A stretch of DNA of 64,000 bases from positions 60,532,587-60,596,586 of the forward strand of contig OY757019.1 of the NCBI GenBank assembly GCA_963580285.1, in the 5' to 3' direction. The stretch comes from Lucinisca nassula (Eukaryota; Mollusca; Bivalvia; Lucinida; Lucinidae). Under the pieces are notes generated by a model that was not told the DNA's origin, made no database searches, and saw only the letters and a list, made by a program, of their open reading frames with translations. Positions within the stretch are counted from its first letter, which is position 1. Every line of letters begins with the position of its first letter. This document shows positions 21,784 to 33,996 of the stretch, piece after piece. The position numbers were made by a program, and so were the translations under genes.

Positions 21784-22953
21784 CAAGTATAGCTTTTACA
21801 AAAAGCTAGGTCTACGCTTAGCACATATTAAATGTGAATTCCAGAAATGTGTTTTATACAATTAACTGTCTTTGGCAATATTCTAATTTGCCATCCTGCC
21901 GACTGAAACATAATGTCTAAAAATGCTGTAATTATGTGAAAAAGTACTTTTTCGTCTTTAAAAAGGCACGTGCATCACGCAAACACGCCTATAAAAATAC
22001 ATTGGCACCTTTGTCACCGAAAAAATGAAAATTTTATGATGAAAAATTGTGATATTTTTCTAATTTCTGCTCCAAATATAGATTGTGGACACTCGTTAGA
22101 ACCGCCTCATAGAGGCGATTCTAACGAGTACCCACAATCTATATTTTAGAGCAGAAATAAGAAAAATAAGGTATACCCCAGTTTTACATATAAAAGTGGG
22201 GTTCAAGGGGGTCAAAATTATATAGACGTCATAGAGGCGGTTCTAACGAGTACCCACAACCTATATTGTAGAGCAGAGATAAAAAAAATAAGGTATACCC
22301 CAGTTTTACATATAAAAGTGGGGTTCAAGGGGGTCAAAATTATATAGACGTCATAGAGGCGGTTCTAACAAGTACCCACAACCTATATTTTAGAGCAGAG
22401 ATAAAAAAAATAAGATATACCCCAGTTTGACATATAAAAGTGGGGTTCAAGGGGGTCAAAATTATATAGACGTGTTTTCGTGATGTTTGGTTGTGACATC
22501 TTTCAAATTGAATGCTTGAAAACTTTTGAAGAAGTTAGACTTTATAGAAGACTAATTGAAGATTAAACCTAAAAGTTTACTAACGGCGAGGTATGATTTT
22601 TTTAGCTCACCAAAGCCGAAGGCTGCTGAGTAGCTTATAGGATAGGCAGTGGTCCGTCGTGGTCGAGAGTTTGTAGATGTATATTTTTGTATTAGCCTGT
22701 ACAATATGACAGCAGATATAGGCTTGTACAAATGTAATACATGTAGCAATTCTGTGCCAGAGCTCTGCGCGCCGGCCGCTTTTTGTGTGAAAGCTTACAC
22801 TTGCTATAGGCGCTGCTCTTTTCTTCTTGTGAAAGCTTATGCTTGTTGCGTTGCATAAGAATGGAAAGGTCAGCCTGCACTGTGGGTAACTAATGGCTGT
22901 ACTTCCGTGTTAAACTCAATCTCTAAAATGTCTACGCCCATGGGCGTAGACAA
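21784..22953. mobile_element. 1,170-bp insertion with terminal hairpins, unclassified
   Basis: Its limits come from the empty copy at about 25703. One end has the hairpin TAGCTTTTacaAAAAGCTA (21790-21808). The other is a 22-bp perfect palindrome (22930-22951, core ACGCCCATGGGCGT). Inside are a long GAACCGCCTC palindrome (22060-22165), two further tandem copies of its right arm with a period near 120 bp (to 22480), and a mollusc-type repeat TTTTTAGCTCACCAAAGCCG near 22595. No transposase. No clear target duplication: the junction reads ACAAA then TAATC in the empty site. Confidence 0.75.
22060..22480. repeat. GAACCGCCTC palindrome with tandemly repeated right arm
   Basis: A left arm (TTCTGCTCCAAATATAGATT, GAACCGCCTC) and a right arm (GAGGCGATTCTAACGAGTACCC, TATTTTAGAGCAGAAATAAG, TTACATATAAAAGTGGGG, TATATAGACG) form a near-perfect hairpin. 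The right arm is repeated at about 22236 and 22356. Confidence 0.85.
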
Positions 22954-25900
22954 TAATCATGTGAGAACACTTTCATTACAAACTTGCATGTGAGAACACT
23001 CTCATACCAAACGCCATGTGAGAACACTCTCATAACAAACACGTAGTGAGAACACTCTCATAACAAACACCTGTGAGACCACTCTCATAACAAACACCAT
23101 GTGAGACCACTCTCATTACAAACACCATGTGAGAACACCCTCATAACAAACACTATGTTAACACCCTCATAACAAACATTCATGTGAGAACACTCTCATA
23201 ACAAACACCATGTGAGACTACTCTCATAGCAAATTATATATCCTTGTGAGAACACTCGCATAACAAACACCCTTGTGAGAACATTCGCATAACAAAAAAC
23301 ATGTGATAACACTCTCATAAAAAACACATACGGGAGTCCACTCTCAATACAAACATCCCTTTGTGAACTTTCTCATAACAAACACCACGTGAGAACTCTC
23401 CGATAACAAACACCATGTGAGTACACTCTCATAACAAACATTAATGTGAGAACACTCTCATAACACACAGTCATGTGAGAAAACTCTAATAATAACAAAT
23501 ATTCATGTGATAACTTTCTCATAACAAACATTCATGTGAGAACATCCTCATAACAAACACCATGTGAGAACACTCATAACAAACATTCATTTGAACACAC
23601 TCTTATAACAAACACTCATGTGTGAACACTATCATAACAAGGACCAAGAGAGAACACGCTCATAACAAACAAAATGTGAGAACACACTCATAACAAACAG
23701 TCATGTGAGAACACTCTCATGACAATCACCATGAGAGAACACCCTAACAACAAACATTCATGCGAGACCACTCTCATGCTAAACACCTTTGTGTGACTAC
23801 TCTCCTAACAAACATTCTTGTTAGTACACGTTCATAACAAAGATGCATTTGAGAACACTCTCATAAAACACTATGTGGGAACACTCTCACGGCAAACATT
23901 CATCTGAGAATACTCTCATAACACACATTCATGTGAGAACAGTCTCATAACAAACACCATGAAAGACCACTCTCATAACAAACACCATGTGAGAACACTT
24001 TCATAACAAACATCATGTGGAGCACTCTCATCACAATCACCATGTGAGACCACTCTCATTACAAATACCATGTGAGCCCACTCTCATAACAAACACATAT
24101 GTGAGTCCTCTCTCATTTCGATAATTCTTGTGAGAACATTCTCATAACAAACACCATGTGAGAACACTCTCATAACAAACATTCATTTGAATACACTCTC
24201 ATAACAAACACAATGTGAGAACTCTCTCATAAAAAGCACCATGAGAGAACACTCTCATACCAAACACATATGAGAATACTCTCATAACAAACACAATGTG
24301 AGTACACTCTCATAACAAACATTCATGTGAGAACACTCTCATAACAAAAATTCATGTGAGAACACTCTCATAACAAACATCATGTGAGACCACTGTCAAA
24401 ACAAATGCATATGTCAGTCTACTCTCATATCAAATATCCTTGTGAGAACACTTTCATAACAAACACCATGTGAGACGACCCTCATAACAAACACATACAT
24501 GAGTCCACTCTCATATCAAACACCCTTGTGAGAACACTCTCCTAACGAACACCATGTGAGAACACTCTCATAACAAATACAATGTGAGTAAATTTAAAAC
24601 AAACACCATGTGAGAACACTCTCATAACAAACATTCATGTAAGAACACTCTCAAAACAAACATTCGGGTGAGAACACTCTCATAACAAATACCATGTGAG
24701 AACAATCTCATTACAAACATTCATGTGAGAACACCCTTATAGCAAACATTCATGTGAGAAAACCCTCATGACAAACACCATGAGAGAACACTCTCATAAC
24801 AAACATTCATGTTAGACCACTCTTATAACATACATTCATGTGAGAACACTCTCATAACAAACACCCTTGGGAGAACACTCGCATAACAAAACCATTTTAG
24901 AACACTCTCATAACAAACACATACGTGAGTCCACTCTCATAACAAACATCCCTGTTTGAACACTCTCATAACAAACAGCGTGTGAGAACACTCATAATGA
25001 AAATCAATGCGAAAACACTCTTATAACAAAAACCATTCCTGTAACAACACTCTCATAACAAACACCAGTATGGAACATTCTCATAAAAACACCATGTGAG
25101 AACAGTCTCATAACAAACACCAGGTGAGAACTCTCTCATAACAAACAACATGTGAGTACACTCTCATAACAAACATTAATGTGAGAACACTCTTATAACA
25201 AACAGTTATGTGAGAAAACTCTAATAATAACAAACATTCATGTGAGAACTTTCTCATAACAAACATTCATGTGAGAACCCTCTACAAGCATTCATGTGAG
25301 AACACTCTCTTTACAAACACCATGTGAGAACACTCTCATAACAAACATTTATGTAAGAACACCCTTATAACAAACATTCATGTGAGAACACTCTCATGCT
25401 AAACACTTACGTGAGTCCACTCTCTTAACAATTATTCTTGTGAGATAATTTCAGAACAAACATTCATCTGAGAACATTCTCATGTATAAACACCATGCGA
25501 GTACACTCTTATAACAAACAGTCATGTGAGAACACTCTCATAACAAAAATTCATGTGAGAACACCCTCATTAAAACCTTCATGTGATAACACCCTCATAA
25601 CAAACCATCATCTTAATAAATACCATGTGAGAACACCCTCATAACAGACATTTATTTGAGAACACTCGCATAACAAACACTATGAGGGAACACTCTCATA
25701 ACAAATAATCATGTGAGAACACTTTCATTACAAACTTGCATGTGAGAACACTCTCATACCAAACGCCATGTGAGAACACTCTCATAACAAACACGTAGTG
25801 AGAACACTCTCATAACAAACACCTGTGAGACCACTCTCATAACAAACACCATGTGAGACCACTCTCATTACAAACACCATGTGAGACCACTCTCATTACA

Positions 25901-28511
25901 AACACCATGTGAGAACACCCTCATAACAAACACTATGTTAACACCCTCATAACAAACATTCATGTGAGAACACTCTCATAACAAACACCATGTGAGACTA
26001 CTCTCATAGCATATTAAATATCCTTGTGAGAACACTCGCATAACAAACACCCTTATGAGAACATTCGCATAACAAAAAACCATGTGATAACACTCTCATA
26101 AAAAACACATACGGGAGTCCACTCTCAATACAAACATCCCTTTGTGAACTTTCTCATAACAAACACCACGTGAGAACTCTCCGATAACAAACACCATGTG
26201 AGTACACTCTCATAACAAACATTAATGTGAGAACACTCTCATAACACACAGTCATGTGAGAAAACTCTAATAATAACAAATATTCATGTGAGAACTTTCT
26301 CATAACAAACATTCATGTGAGAACACCCTCATAACAAACACCACGTGAGAACACTCATAACAAACATTCATTTGAACACACTCTTATAACAAACACTCAT
26401 GTGAGAACACTATCATAACAAGGACCAAGAGAGAACACGCTCATAACAAACATAATGTGAGAACACACTCATAACAAACAGTCATGTGAGAACACTCTCA
26501 TGACAATCACCATGAGAGAACATCCTAACAACAAACATTCATGCGAGACCACTCTCATGCTAAACACCTTTGTGTGACTACTCTCCTAACAAACATTCTT
26601 GTTAGTACACGTTCATAACAAAGATGCATTTGAGAACACTCTCATAAAACACTACGTGGGAAACTCTCACGGCAAACATTCATCTGAGAATACTCTCATA
26701 ACACACATTCATGTGAGAACAGTCTCATAACAAACACCATGAAAGACCACTCTCATAACAAACACCATGTGAGAAAACTCTCATAACAAACATCATGTGG
26801 AGCACTCTCATCACAATCACCATGTGAGACCACTCTCATTACAAATACCATGTGAGACCACTCTCATAACAAACACATATGTGAGTCCTCTCTCGTTTCG
26901 AACATTCTTGTGAGAACATTCTCATAACAAACACCATGTGAGAACACTCTCATAACAAACATTCATTTGAATACACTCTCATAACAAACACAATGTGAGA
27001 ACTCTCTCATAAAAAGCACCATGAGAGAACACTCTCATAACAAACACATATGAGAATACTCTCATAACAAACACAATGTGTGTACACTCTCATAACAAAC
27101 ATTCATGTGAGAACACTCTCATAACAAAAATTCATGTGAGAACACTCTCATAACAAACACCATGTGAGACCACTGTTAAAAAAATGCATATGTCAGTCTA
27201 CTCTCATATCAAATATCCTTGTGAGAACACTTTCATAACAAACACCATGTGAGACGACCCTCATAACAAACACATACATGAGTCCACTCTCATATCAAAC
27301 ACCCTTGTGAGAACACTCTCCTAACGAACACCATGTGAGAACACTCTCATAACAAATACAATGTGAGTAAATTTAAAACAAACACCATGTGAGAACACTC
27401 TCATAACAAACATTCATGTAAGAACACTCTCAAAACAAACATTCGGGTGAGAACACTCTCATAACAAATACCATGTTAGAACCCTCATGACAAACACCAT
27501 GAGAGAACACTCTCATAACAAACATTCATGTTAGACCACTCTTATAACATACATTCATGTGAGAACACTCTCATTACAAACATCATGAGAGAACACTCTC
27601 ATAACAAGCATCATGAGAGAACATTCTAATAACAAACATTCATGTGAGAACACGCTCATAACAAACACCATGAGAGAACACTCTCATTACAAACGTTCAT
27701 GTGAGAACACCCTCATAACAAATATTCATGTGAAAACACTCATAACAAACACCATGTGAGAACACTCTAATTACAAACATTCATGCGCGAACAACCTTAT
27801 AGCAAATATTCATGTGAGAACACTCTCATGACAAACACCATGAGAGAACACTCTCATAACAAACACCATGAGAGAACACTCTAATAACAACATTCATGTG
27901 AGAACACTCTCATAACAAACATTCATGTGAGAACACTCTCATAACAAACACCATGTGAGAACACTCTCATTACAAACATTCATATGAGAACACCCTTATA
28001 ACAAACATTCATATGAGAACAATCTCATGTCAAACCCCATGAGAGAACACTCTCCTAACAAACATTCATGTGAGAACACCCTCATAACAAACATTCATGT
28101 GAGAACACTCTGATAACAAACCATCATGTGAAAACACTCTCATAACAAACACCATGTGAGAACACCCTCATAACAAATATTCATTTGAGAACACTCTCAT
28201 AACAAACACAATGTTGGAACACACTCACAACAAACATTCATGTGAGAATACTCTCATCAAAAACATTTATGCGAGAACAGTCTCATAACAAACACCATGT
28301 GAGACCACTCTCATAACAAACACCATGTGAGACCACTCTCATATCAAACATCCTTGTGAAAACACTCATAACAAACACCATGTGAGACCACTGTCATAAC
28401 AAACAAACACGTGAGTCCGCTCTCATAACAAACACCATGTGAGACCACTCTCATAACAAACACACAGGTGAGTCCACTCTCATAACAAACACCATGTGAG
28501 AATACTCTCAT
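22954..28511. repeat. Minisatellite, main array 2
   Basis: Continuation of the same 28-30 bp unit array. It includes most of both copies of the 2.75-kb duplication. Most units match the consensus words closely. Confidence 0.95.
24862..27600. repeat. Segmental duplication in satellite, copy 2 (empty site)
   Basis: Matches copy 1 without the 1,170-bp insert. It has lost about 70 bp near 27475 that copy 1 retains. The extra unit near 25880 is an internal expansion. The right edge is approximate. Confidence 0.85.
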
Positions 28512-28752
28512 TTATTTATTAGAAATTTCATGGTAACGTATACATACACACAAAAAGAGTATATATATGTACCATTGGATTGGACGTAGGCGTTGCCTAT
28601 TTTGGTCCTTTCCAAGTGGTACTGTTTACAGCATGTTTTATATATAGATATAGTTGAAACCAGTATTTGAGATACAACACTTAAGAAATACAATTTAACA
28701 ACATTATCCCAAAATACATACGTTGCCATCATTGAGACGTCGATTCAACGTC
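28512..28752 (-). mobile_element. 5'-truncated LINE-type 3' end in satellite
   Basis: A 241-bp non-satellite insert flanked by AGAATACTCTCAT on both sides (28499-28511 and 28753-28765). On the minus strand it ends in CTAATAAATAAA, a poly(A)-signal-like tail, and starts abruptly. This fits a 5'-truncated retroposon; the parent family is not in the window. Because the flank is satellite, the direct repeat is weaker evidence than it would be elsewhere. Confidence 0.7.
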
Positions 28753-29405
28753 AGAATACTCTCATAACAAAAACCATGTCAGAACACTCTCATAACAAAC
28801 ACCATGTGAGACCACTCTCTTATCAAACATCCTTGTGAGAACACTCATAACAAACAACATGTGAGACCACTCTCTTATCAAACATCCTTGTGAGAACACT
28901 CATAACAAACAACATGTGAGACCACTCTCATAACAAATATACGTGAGTCCATTCTCAAGCATTCTTGTGTGAACACTCTCATAACAAACAGCGTGTGAGA
29001 ACACTCTCATAACAAATATACGTGAGTCCATTCTCAAGCATTCTTGTGTGAACACTCTCATAACAAACAACATGTGAGAACACTCTCATAACAAATATAC
29101 GTGAGTCCATTCTCAAGCATTCTTGTGTGAACACTCTCATAACAAACAACATGTGAGAACACTCTCATAACAAATATACGTGAGTCCATTCTCAAGCATT
29201 CTTGTGTGAACACTCTCATAACAAACAACATGTGAGAACACTCTCATAACAAATATACGTGAGTCCATTCTCAAGCATTCTTGTGTGAACACTCTCATAA
29301 CAAACAGCGTGTGAGAACACTCATTATGAACATCAATGCAAAAACACTCTAATAACAAAAAACATTTTGGAACACTCCCATAATAAATACCCGTATCGAC
29401 CATGT
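28753..29405. repeat. Minisatellite, right end with 79-bp higher-order repeat
   Basis: ACGTGAGTCCATTCTCAAGC recurs at 28941 (shifted by one base), 29020, 29099, 29178 and 29257, exactly 79 bp apart. Each higher-order unit holds three basic units of distinct sequence. The array ends near 29405. Confidence 0.9.
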
Positions 29406-30104
29406 GAATTACATCTGACGTGACATAATTCTTATTATTTCTGATAGTGTCCTTATTTCTGTTTCAAACACAGATTAGAACACAAGCCGAAGATATACAT
29501 TTTCGCTTGTTGTGATCAATTATACCATAAATGTATTGTTGTGATCGCCTCCGACATTAATACCGAACAATCCTAAATATTTGGACACCTTGATGACTCG
29601 CTGTTACTCTCCCTTACATTTCAACAAAGGAGCAGTCCCTATAAGGCCCATTTTATGGCCCCTTTTGATTTTCTTTAAACTTTGCAGACTCAACATAGGC
29701 TGTATTTGCTGTAATGTGGTGAAATTTCAGATCCGCAGACGTAATGGTATTGGCTCTATGAGCAACCAAAGTGGGTGGGGAAATTCTACCCGATTGAGAG
29801 ACCCGTGGTTCTTACGCTATTATCTCTAGCACAAAGCATCCTGGCAAGTGGGTCTTTTTAGTATTGTTTAGACCTTTATAGATGTATATGTTTTTTTTTG
29901 GAAAAATTCTTCGTTTAACCACTATACTCACTTATAAGTCGTACCTAAATTTCAGCTAAATTTACTGACTGTCTGTCTACCCGGACTACCCGGCGAAAAA
30001 CTACCTGACATTGCGATAACTCACCCGTGCGATATAGTGCATTTTTCACATGTCCAAAATGGCTACTTTTCTGACGAAAATCCTTGATATTTCTGTAATA
30101 AATG
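29406..30104. other. No recognised feature
   Basis: The 82-codon frame at 29581-29829 shows no recognisable motif. The rest is AT-rich. Confidence 0.45.
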
Positions 30105-30190
30105 TTCAAAACATAGGTTGAGGGTACCTACAACCTATGTCTTGGAGCAGAAATAAGAAAAATAATGTATACCCTCGTAAACCACAGATT
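30105..30190. repeat. GAACCGCCTC palindrome family, arm fragment
   Basis: CAAAACATAGGTTGAGGGTACCTACAACCTATG, then GAGCAGAAATAAGAAAAATA and ATACCCTCGTAAACCAC. The GAGGCGG centre is deleted. Confidence 0.7.
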
Positions 30191-30234
30191 GCTCTATATA
30201 AAATGGGGTTTAGATGGGTCTTCATTTCACGGAA

Positions 30235-30360
30235 TTGTTCACGTGATGCCTGTGGTTGCAGAACTAGTGACCAACCTGCCAGGTCATTCTCCTGCCATTC
30301 TCTCCGTTCCGCTGCTTCAAGAAGGAACACTCGTACTGTTTAACCAGTGAGAACCTGCTT
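30235..30360 (+). mobile_element. SINE A, decayed fragment
   Basis: Body landmarks CTGCCATTCTCTCCGTTCCGCTG, TTCAAGAAGG and GTACTGTTTAACCAGTGAG are recognisable; head and tail are lost. Confidence 0.5.
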
Positions 30361-30408
30361 TGGAATGGTGTGTTTATGTAAACGCACCTTCTCGATAAAT
30401 AGTGCTGA

Positions 30409-30658
30409 CCTGGGCCCAGTTGTTCAAAGCATCGTTAGCTTAACGAGCTCGTTAGTGGTCATATTGTTAACTGCTCTAGCAAGTTTTATATTCAAAATTT
30501 TGGTATTTTTGCTGAAAAAATGTGAGCAGCTTTTGCATCCGCAAAAGCTGCTCACATTTTTTCAGCAAAAATATTAGCATATTTGCCATATTTAATGATC
30601 AAAGTTTTAACGATACGTTAACTAACGGCGTCGTTAGTTTTGAACAACTGGCCCCAGG
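30409..30658. mobile_element. MITE with TIRs and a perfect central hairpin
   Basis: The ends GGGCCCAGTTGTTCAAAGC and TTTGAACAACTGGCCCC are inverted repeats, followed inside by CGTTAGCTTAACGA-type subrepeats. The centre (30504-30573) is an inverted repeat with a 33-bp perfect stem and the 4-nt loop ATCC. No coding capacity. The target duplication is not certain because the flanks ACCTGG/CCAGGT are themselves palindromic. Confidence 0.85.
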
Positions 30659-30659
30659 T

Positions 30660-31139
30660 CGTTAAAAAACAAAACAAAACAAAAAACATCATAGCAAATA
30701 ACCAGTAGTTTGCATTATTCATACTTAAATAAACACAAAACAGAATAAAAAAAATAATAAAAAAAAAAAATAAATAAAAATAAACTTTAATCTACCAGTA
30801 TAAAGTTCGGTCACTTTGTCCGGTTACCAATTTTCAAGATCTTACGCTAAAGCTCATTTATTCTATTTGTATCTTAAACCTTATTTCCCAGTAGATGCTA
30901 TCTGCGAAAACTGGTCACAAATGACCCATCAAGGCGCAGATGTATCGTTAACGTTAATGTATTTTTTCTCCGTTCGTCGATTTGCAAATATATTGATGTT
31001 GCCCTTGGGCTTCGACTGCATCTGGACTTCACGAACGTTTTGTAGTTTCTCTATGTCGTTTCTGTTAAGGAGAATGACTCGACAGCCAGGGAAGGCCACT
31101 CTTTCAATAATATTTTACATTGCTTTTTAATAGGGGTCT
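30660..31139. other. A-rich tract, otherwise unrecognised
   Basis: 30660-30790 is rich in A runs and AAATAAA words. The 104-codon frame at 30816-31130 has no recognisable motif. Confidence 0.4.
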
Positions 31140-31215
31140 TATATGAAAAGAAAGAATTTGCTCCTTAGGAGCAAAGCTCCTTAGGAGCAAATTCTTTGCT
31201 TTCATAGAAGATCCC
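31140..31215. repeat. GAATTTGCTC hairpin repeat
   Basis: AAAGAATTTGCTCCTTAGGAGC, then AAAGCTCCTTAGGAGCAAATTCTTT: two nested palindromes of the family also seen at 2815 and 32430. Confidence 0.75.
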
Positions 31216-31282
31216 TTTTTATCAGAAGCGCAACGTTAACGAGAAAGCACATTGGGAGTTCCGAAAAAAGTCCTAATTATTT

Positions 31283-31416
31283 CATTGGGCGACAGGGTTT
31301 GAGATGTCATTTCATCTCAATGTCGGGTAAAAGTCCCACAAAATTGGAAGCAACGTCTCCAAAATGACCTTTACAGTGTTGACGGGGAAGTTAAACCTCA
31401 AATCAATCAAACAAAA
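31283..31416 (+). mobile_element. SINE B, 5'-truncated
   Basis: Starts in mid-body (CATTGGGCGACAGGG) and runs to the tail GGGGAAGTTAAACCTCAAATC plus AATCAAACAAA. Confidence 0.9.
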
Positions 31417-31539
31417 CTAATTATAAATTATTAAATAATAATATGTCAGGTTACTCAAATCGACCCAATCCTTTCTATTACTTAAGTCATCATCCGGATA
31501 ATATCTTTTTATTAATAATATAATTTTTTTGTTGTTGTT

Positions 31540-32085
31540 GCTGAAGACAAATCTTACGGCCAGGGTATTTCCTAATCATTCTGTTGCTGGACACAAATCA
31601 TACGGCCTGGGTATTTCCTAACATTGCTGAAGACAAAAGATACGGACAGGGTATTTCCTTTCCTTTTTGTTGCTGGCATGGTATTTCCTTAGTACCTTTC
31701 TGTTCCTGTAGACAAAACATACGGAGAGGGTATTCCCTTACCTTTCTGTTGCTGAAGACAAATTATATGTACAAGGTATTTTCTCACTTTTCTGTTGCTG
31801 GAAACAAATCATATGGGCAGGGCATTTCTTTACCTTTCTGTTGCTGAAGGTGAAGCATATGGACAAGTTATTACAAATCAAACGACCGGAGTATTTCCTT
31901 ATTCTTTCTGTTGCTGGAGACAAATAATAAGCCAGGGACAAATCATGCCGCTTTTACCTTTCTCTTGCTAAAAAGAGATCATACGGACAGGGTATATTTC
32001 CCGACCTTTCTGTTAGTGAAGTCAAATCATACAAACAGGGTATTTTCTTTTACCTTTCTCTTGCTGAAGACCAAATAATTTATTA
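31540..32085. repeat. Minisatellite of about 45-50 bp
   Basis: About ten degenerate units with the words TTTCTGTTGCTG, GACAAATCATACGG and CAGGGTATTTCCTT. Spacing varies from about 40 to 60 bp. Confidence 0.85.
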
Positions 32086-32259
32086 GATTTAGATTGCCTA
32101 ACTGTTGTATATGCCAAATATATGTCACAGGCGGATAACCGTACGGTGTTTGATTGGTAGCCTGTGTGCATCTAATATTGACATAATTAATATGCTTACA
32201 ATTGTGCTAGGACTCACTTTTCCAGATTTGCGTTCAGGATATTTTTCCAATTTTATCTT

Positions 32260-32470
32260 GAAAATGTGTGCTGTTTGTACTTATTGGAACCGCCTCGATG
32301 AGGTGATTCTAATGAGTATACACTACCTTTGTTTTAAGGAGAATGGGAACACCTTCAGGGGAGGCAACTCCTGCAAATGTAGTTTTGTCTCCCCTATCAA
32401 TAGGGGTCAACTCTTAAAGGAAAGAATTTGCTCGTTTTTAAGAGTTTACCTCTTTTTTCCGTAGGAGAGA
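32260..32470. repeat. GAACCGCCTC and GAATTTGCTC repeat fragments
   Basis: GGAACCGCCTCGATGAGGTGATTCTAATGAG is a decayed centre palindrome. GGAGGCAACTCCTGCAAATG, TCTCCCCTATCAATAGGGGTC and GGAAAGAATTTGCTC match the 2569-2900 copy in reverse. Confidence 0.65.
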
Positions 32471-32496
32471 GCTTAAAGAAAAGCGTACCATGTAAG

Positions 32497-32796
32497 GCCG
32501 GCCTCGGTAGCTCAGTCGGATGCGCGTCTGACTGGTGATCAGGAGGACGCGGGCTCGATACCTGCCGGGGTCGTCAACATTCTTTCGTGGAGATTGATCA
32601 TGAAATCTTTCCTACGGCCATTCTCGCCTTTCCGCTGATTTAAGAAGGGCAGTTGGCGAAAGAATGTGTACTGTACTGGTTAAACGCTTACGTATAAGCC
32701 TGCCCAGGAAAAGTATATATCGGTAAACTGGCCGGCTCAAGCATGACCTGAATAGTGTTGACTGGGCCGTTAAACTCCAAAAGAAACGAACAAAGC
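32497..32796 (+). mobile_element. SINE A copy with target duplication
   Basis: Head GCCGGCCTCGGTAGCTCAG, box B GGCTCGATACCTGCC, body, and the end GGGCCGTTAAACTCCAAAAG. It is flanked by ACCATGTAAG at 32487-32496 and 32797-32806. Confidence 0.92.
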
Positions 32797-33049
32797 ACCA
32801 TGTAAGATTAGAAAAGTAAAACAGCCGTTACGAATTTATGTATACCTTTTAAATGCGAATATATGGCCACGCACATGGTAAGTATCAAAAAAGTAAAAGA
32901 TGGGATGGTTTTCATAGCATTTGATGGATGAGAAAACACCTTTTCGCAGTCCATGTTGAGGTCGATTGCTTACCATCAATCGACCCAAAGTTACAAATTA
33001 AAGAAGCTCTTCAATGCTGATTTCCACGTATAACTATCACTGATTTGTT

Positions 33050-33346
33050 TGTTTGTTTGTTTGATTTGATGTGTAACGTCCCCGTCAACACTGTAAAGGT
33101 CATTTTGGAGACGTTGCTTTTGTGGGACTTTTACCCGACATTGAGATGAAATGACATCTCAAGCCCTGTCGTCCAATGAAACCAATAGAGTTTATTAGCA
33201 TGGACGGTCCGCCTCGCACCGCGGTTCTTGGACAGGCTTAGATCCTCTAAGCGGTTTACCAGTACTAGTGTGCGGGCCGGATTCAGCTCTGCGTGGAAGC
33301 ATCATGCAGCCCATATATTTCTTCAAGCCTCTATGGGCGGGGGCGC
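33050..33346 (-). mobile_element. SINE B copy with 19-bp target duplication
   Basis: Complete family member in reverse. It is flanked by the 19-bp direct repeat TAACTATCACTGATTTGTT at 33031-33049 and 33347-33365. There is no tRNA-like head in either direction; the 5' end in sense is TAGCGCCCCCGCCCATAG. Confidence 0.92.
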
Positions 33347-33654
33347 TAACTATCACTGATTTGTTGGGAATCTAGGTAAAGGTTCTTTTTACATAGAAAG
33401 AAAAACATAATACATGTGTCATTAATTAAGCAATGAGGAGTTCGTTTATTTTATTTATTTATTTATTTATTATTTTTTTTGCCTTTCGCTTTTTGCCTTA
33501 AAGAAGTTTTTTTCTGGTTCTACATTCAACATTTTTCGACTCATATCGAGCCGATCGTTAATCAGCGGTGGGCGAAAACCGGTGTACCCGCAGAAAAAAA
33601 ACACCTGACCTTTCGTTGCAGCAGAACCTGGCGCCTTATATTCATGTGACCCGA

Positions 33655-33969
33655 CCGGCCCCGATAACTCAGTTGGTAGAGTGTCCGCTCCGGGGAACGG
33701 GAGGTCACGGGTTCGATCCCGGGCCGCGACATACCAAAGTCGTTAAGAATGGTACTAGCTACTCAGATTTACGGGGTAGAGCTAGGACTGGTCGACCCAG
33801 TGTCAGGATAATGTGACTGGGTGTGGTATCATGTAATGTGTCTGGGACATGATACTTCAGTGAGACAGGACTATAAAAGTGAGCATTGAGCTCCCTGTCG
33901 CAACCAGACACCGTCGTGATATGACTGAAAAATCGTTGAAAGCGACGTTAAACCCGAATTCACACACAC
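33655..33969 (+). mobile_element. SINE C copy with target duplication
   Basis: Head CCCCGATAACTCAGTTGGTAG (box A) and GGGTTCGATCCCGG (box B), a body with GACTGGGTGTGGTATCATG, and the tail AAAGCGACGTTAAACCCG plus (CA)n. It is flanked by TCATGTGACCCGA at 33642-33654 and 33970-33982. Confidence 0.93.
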
Positions 33970-33996
33970 TCATGTGACCCGAGCCAGGAACAAACC

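Larger units (their letters stand above)
20938..24861. repeat. Segmental duplication in satellite, copy 1 (with 1,170-bp insert)
   Basis: Unit-by-unit identical variant order to 24862-about 27600 (for example ACCATTTTAGAACAC, CATCCCTGTTTGAAC, CATTCGGGTGAGAAC). The offset is 3,922 bp before the insert and 2,752 bp after it, so the insert accounts for exactly 1,170 bp. Confidence 0.88.

Noticed and set aside
21784..22953. Helitron
   Set aside because: The 3' hairpin and A/T junction are suggestive, but the TC start, CTRR end and any Rep/helicase are missing.
16475..29405. Regular short repeats resembling a CRISPR array
   Set aside because: Units are continuous and degenerate without unique spacers, and the setting is an animal genome; this is a minisatellite.
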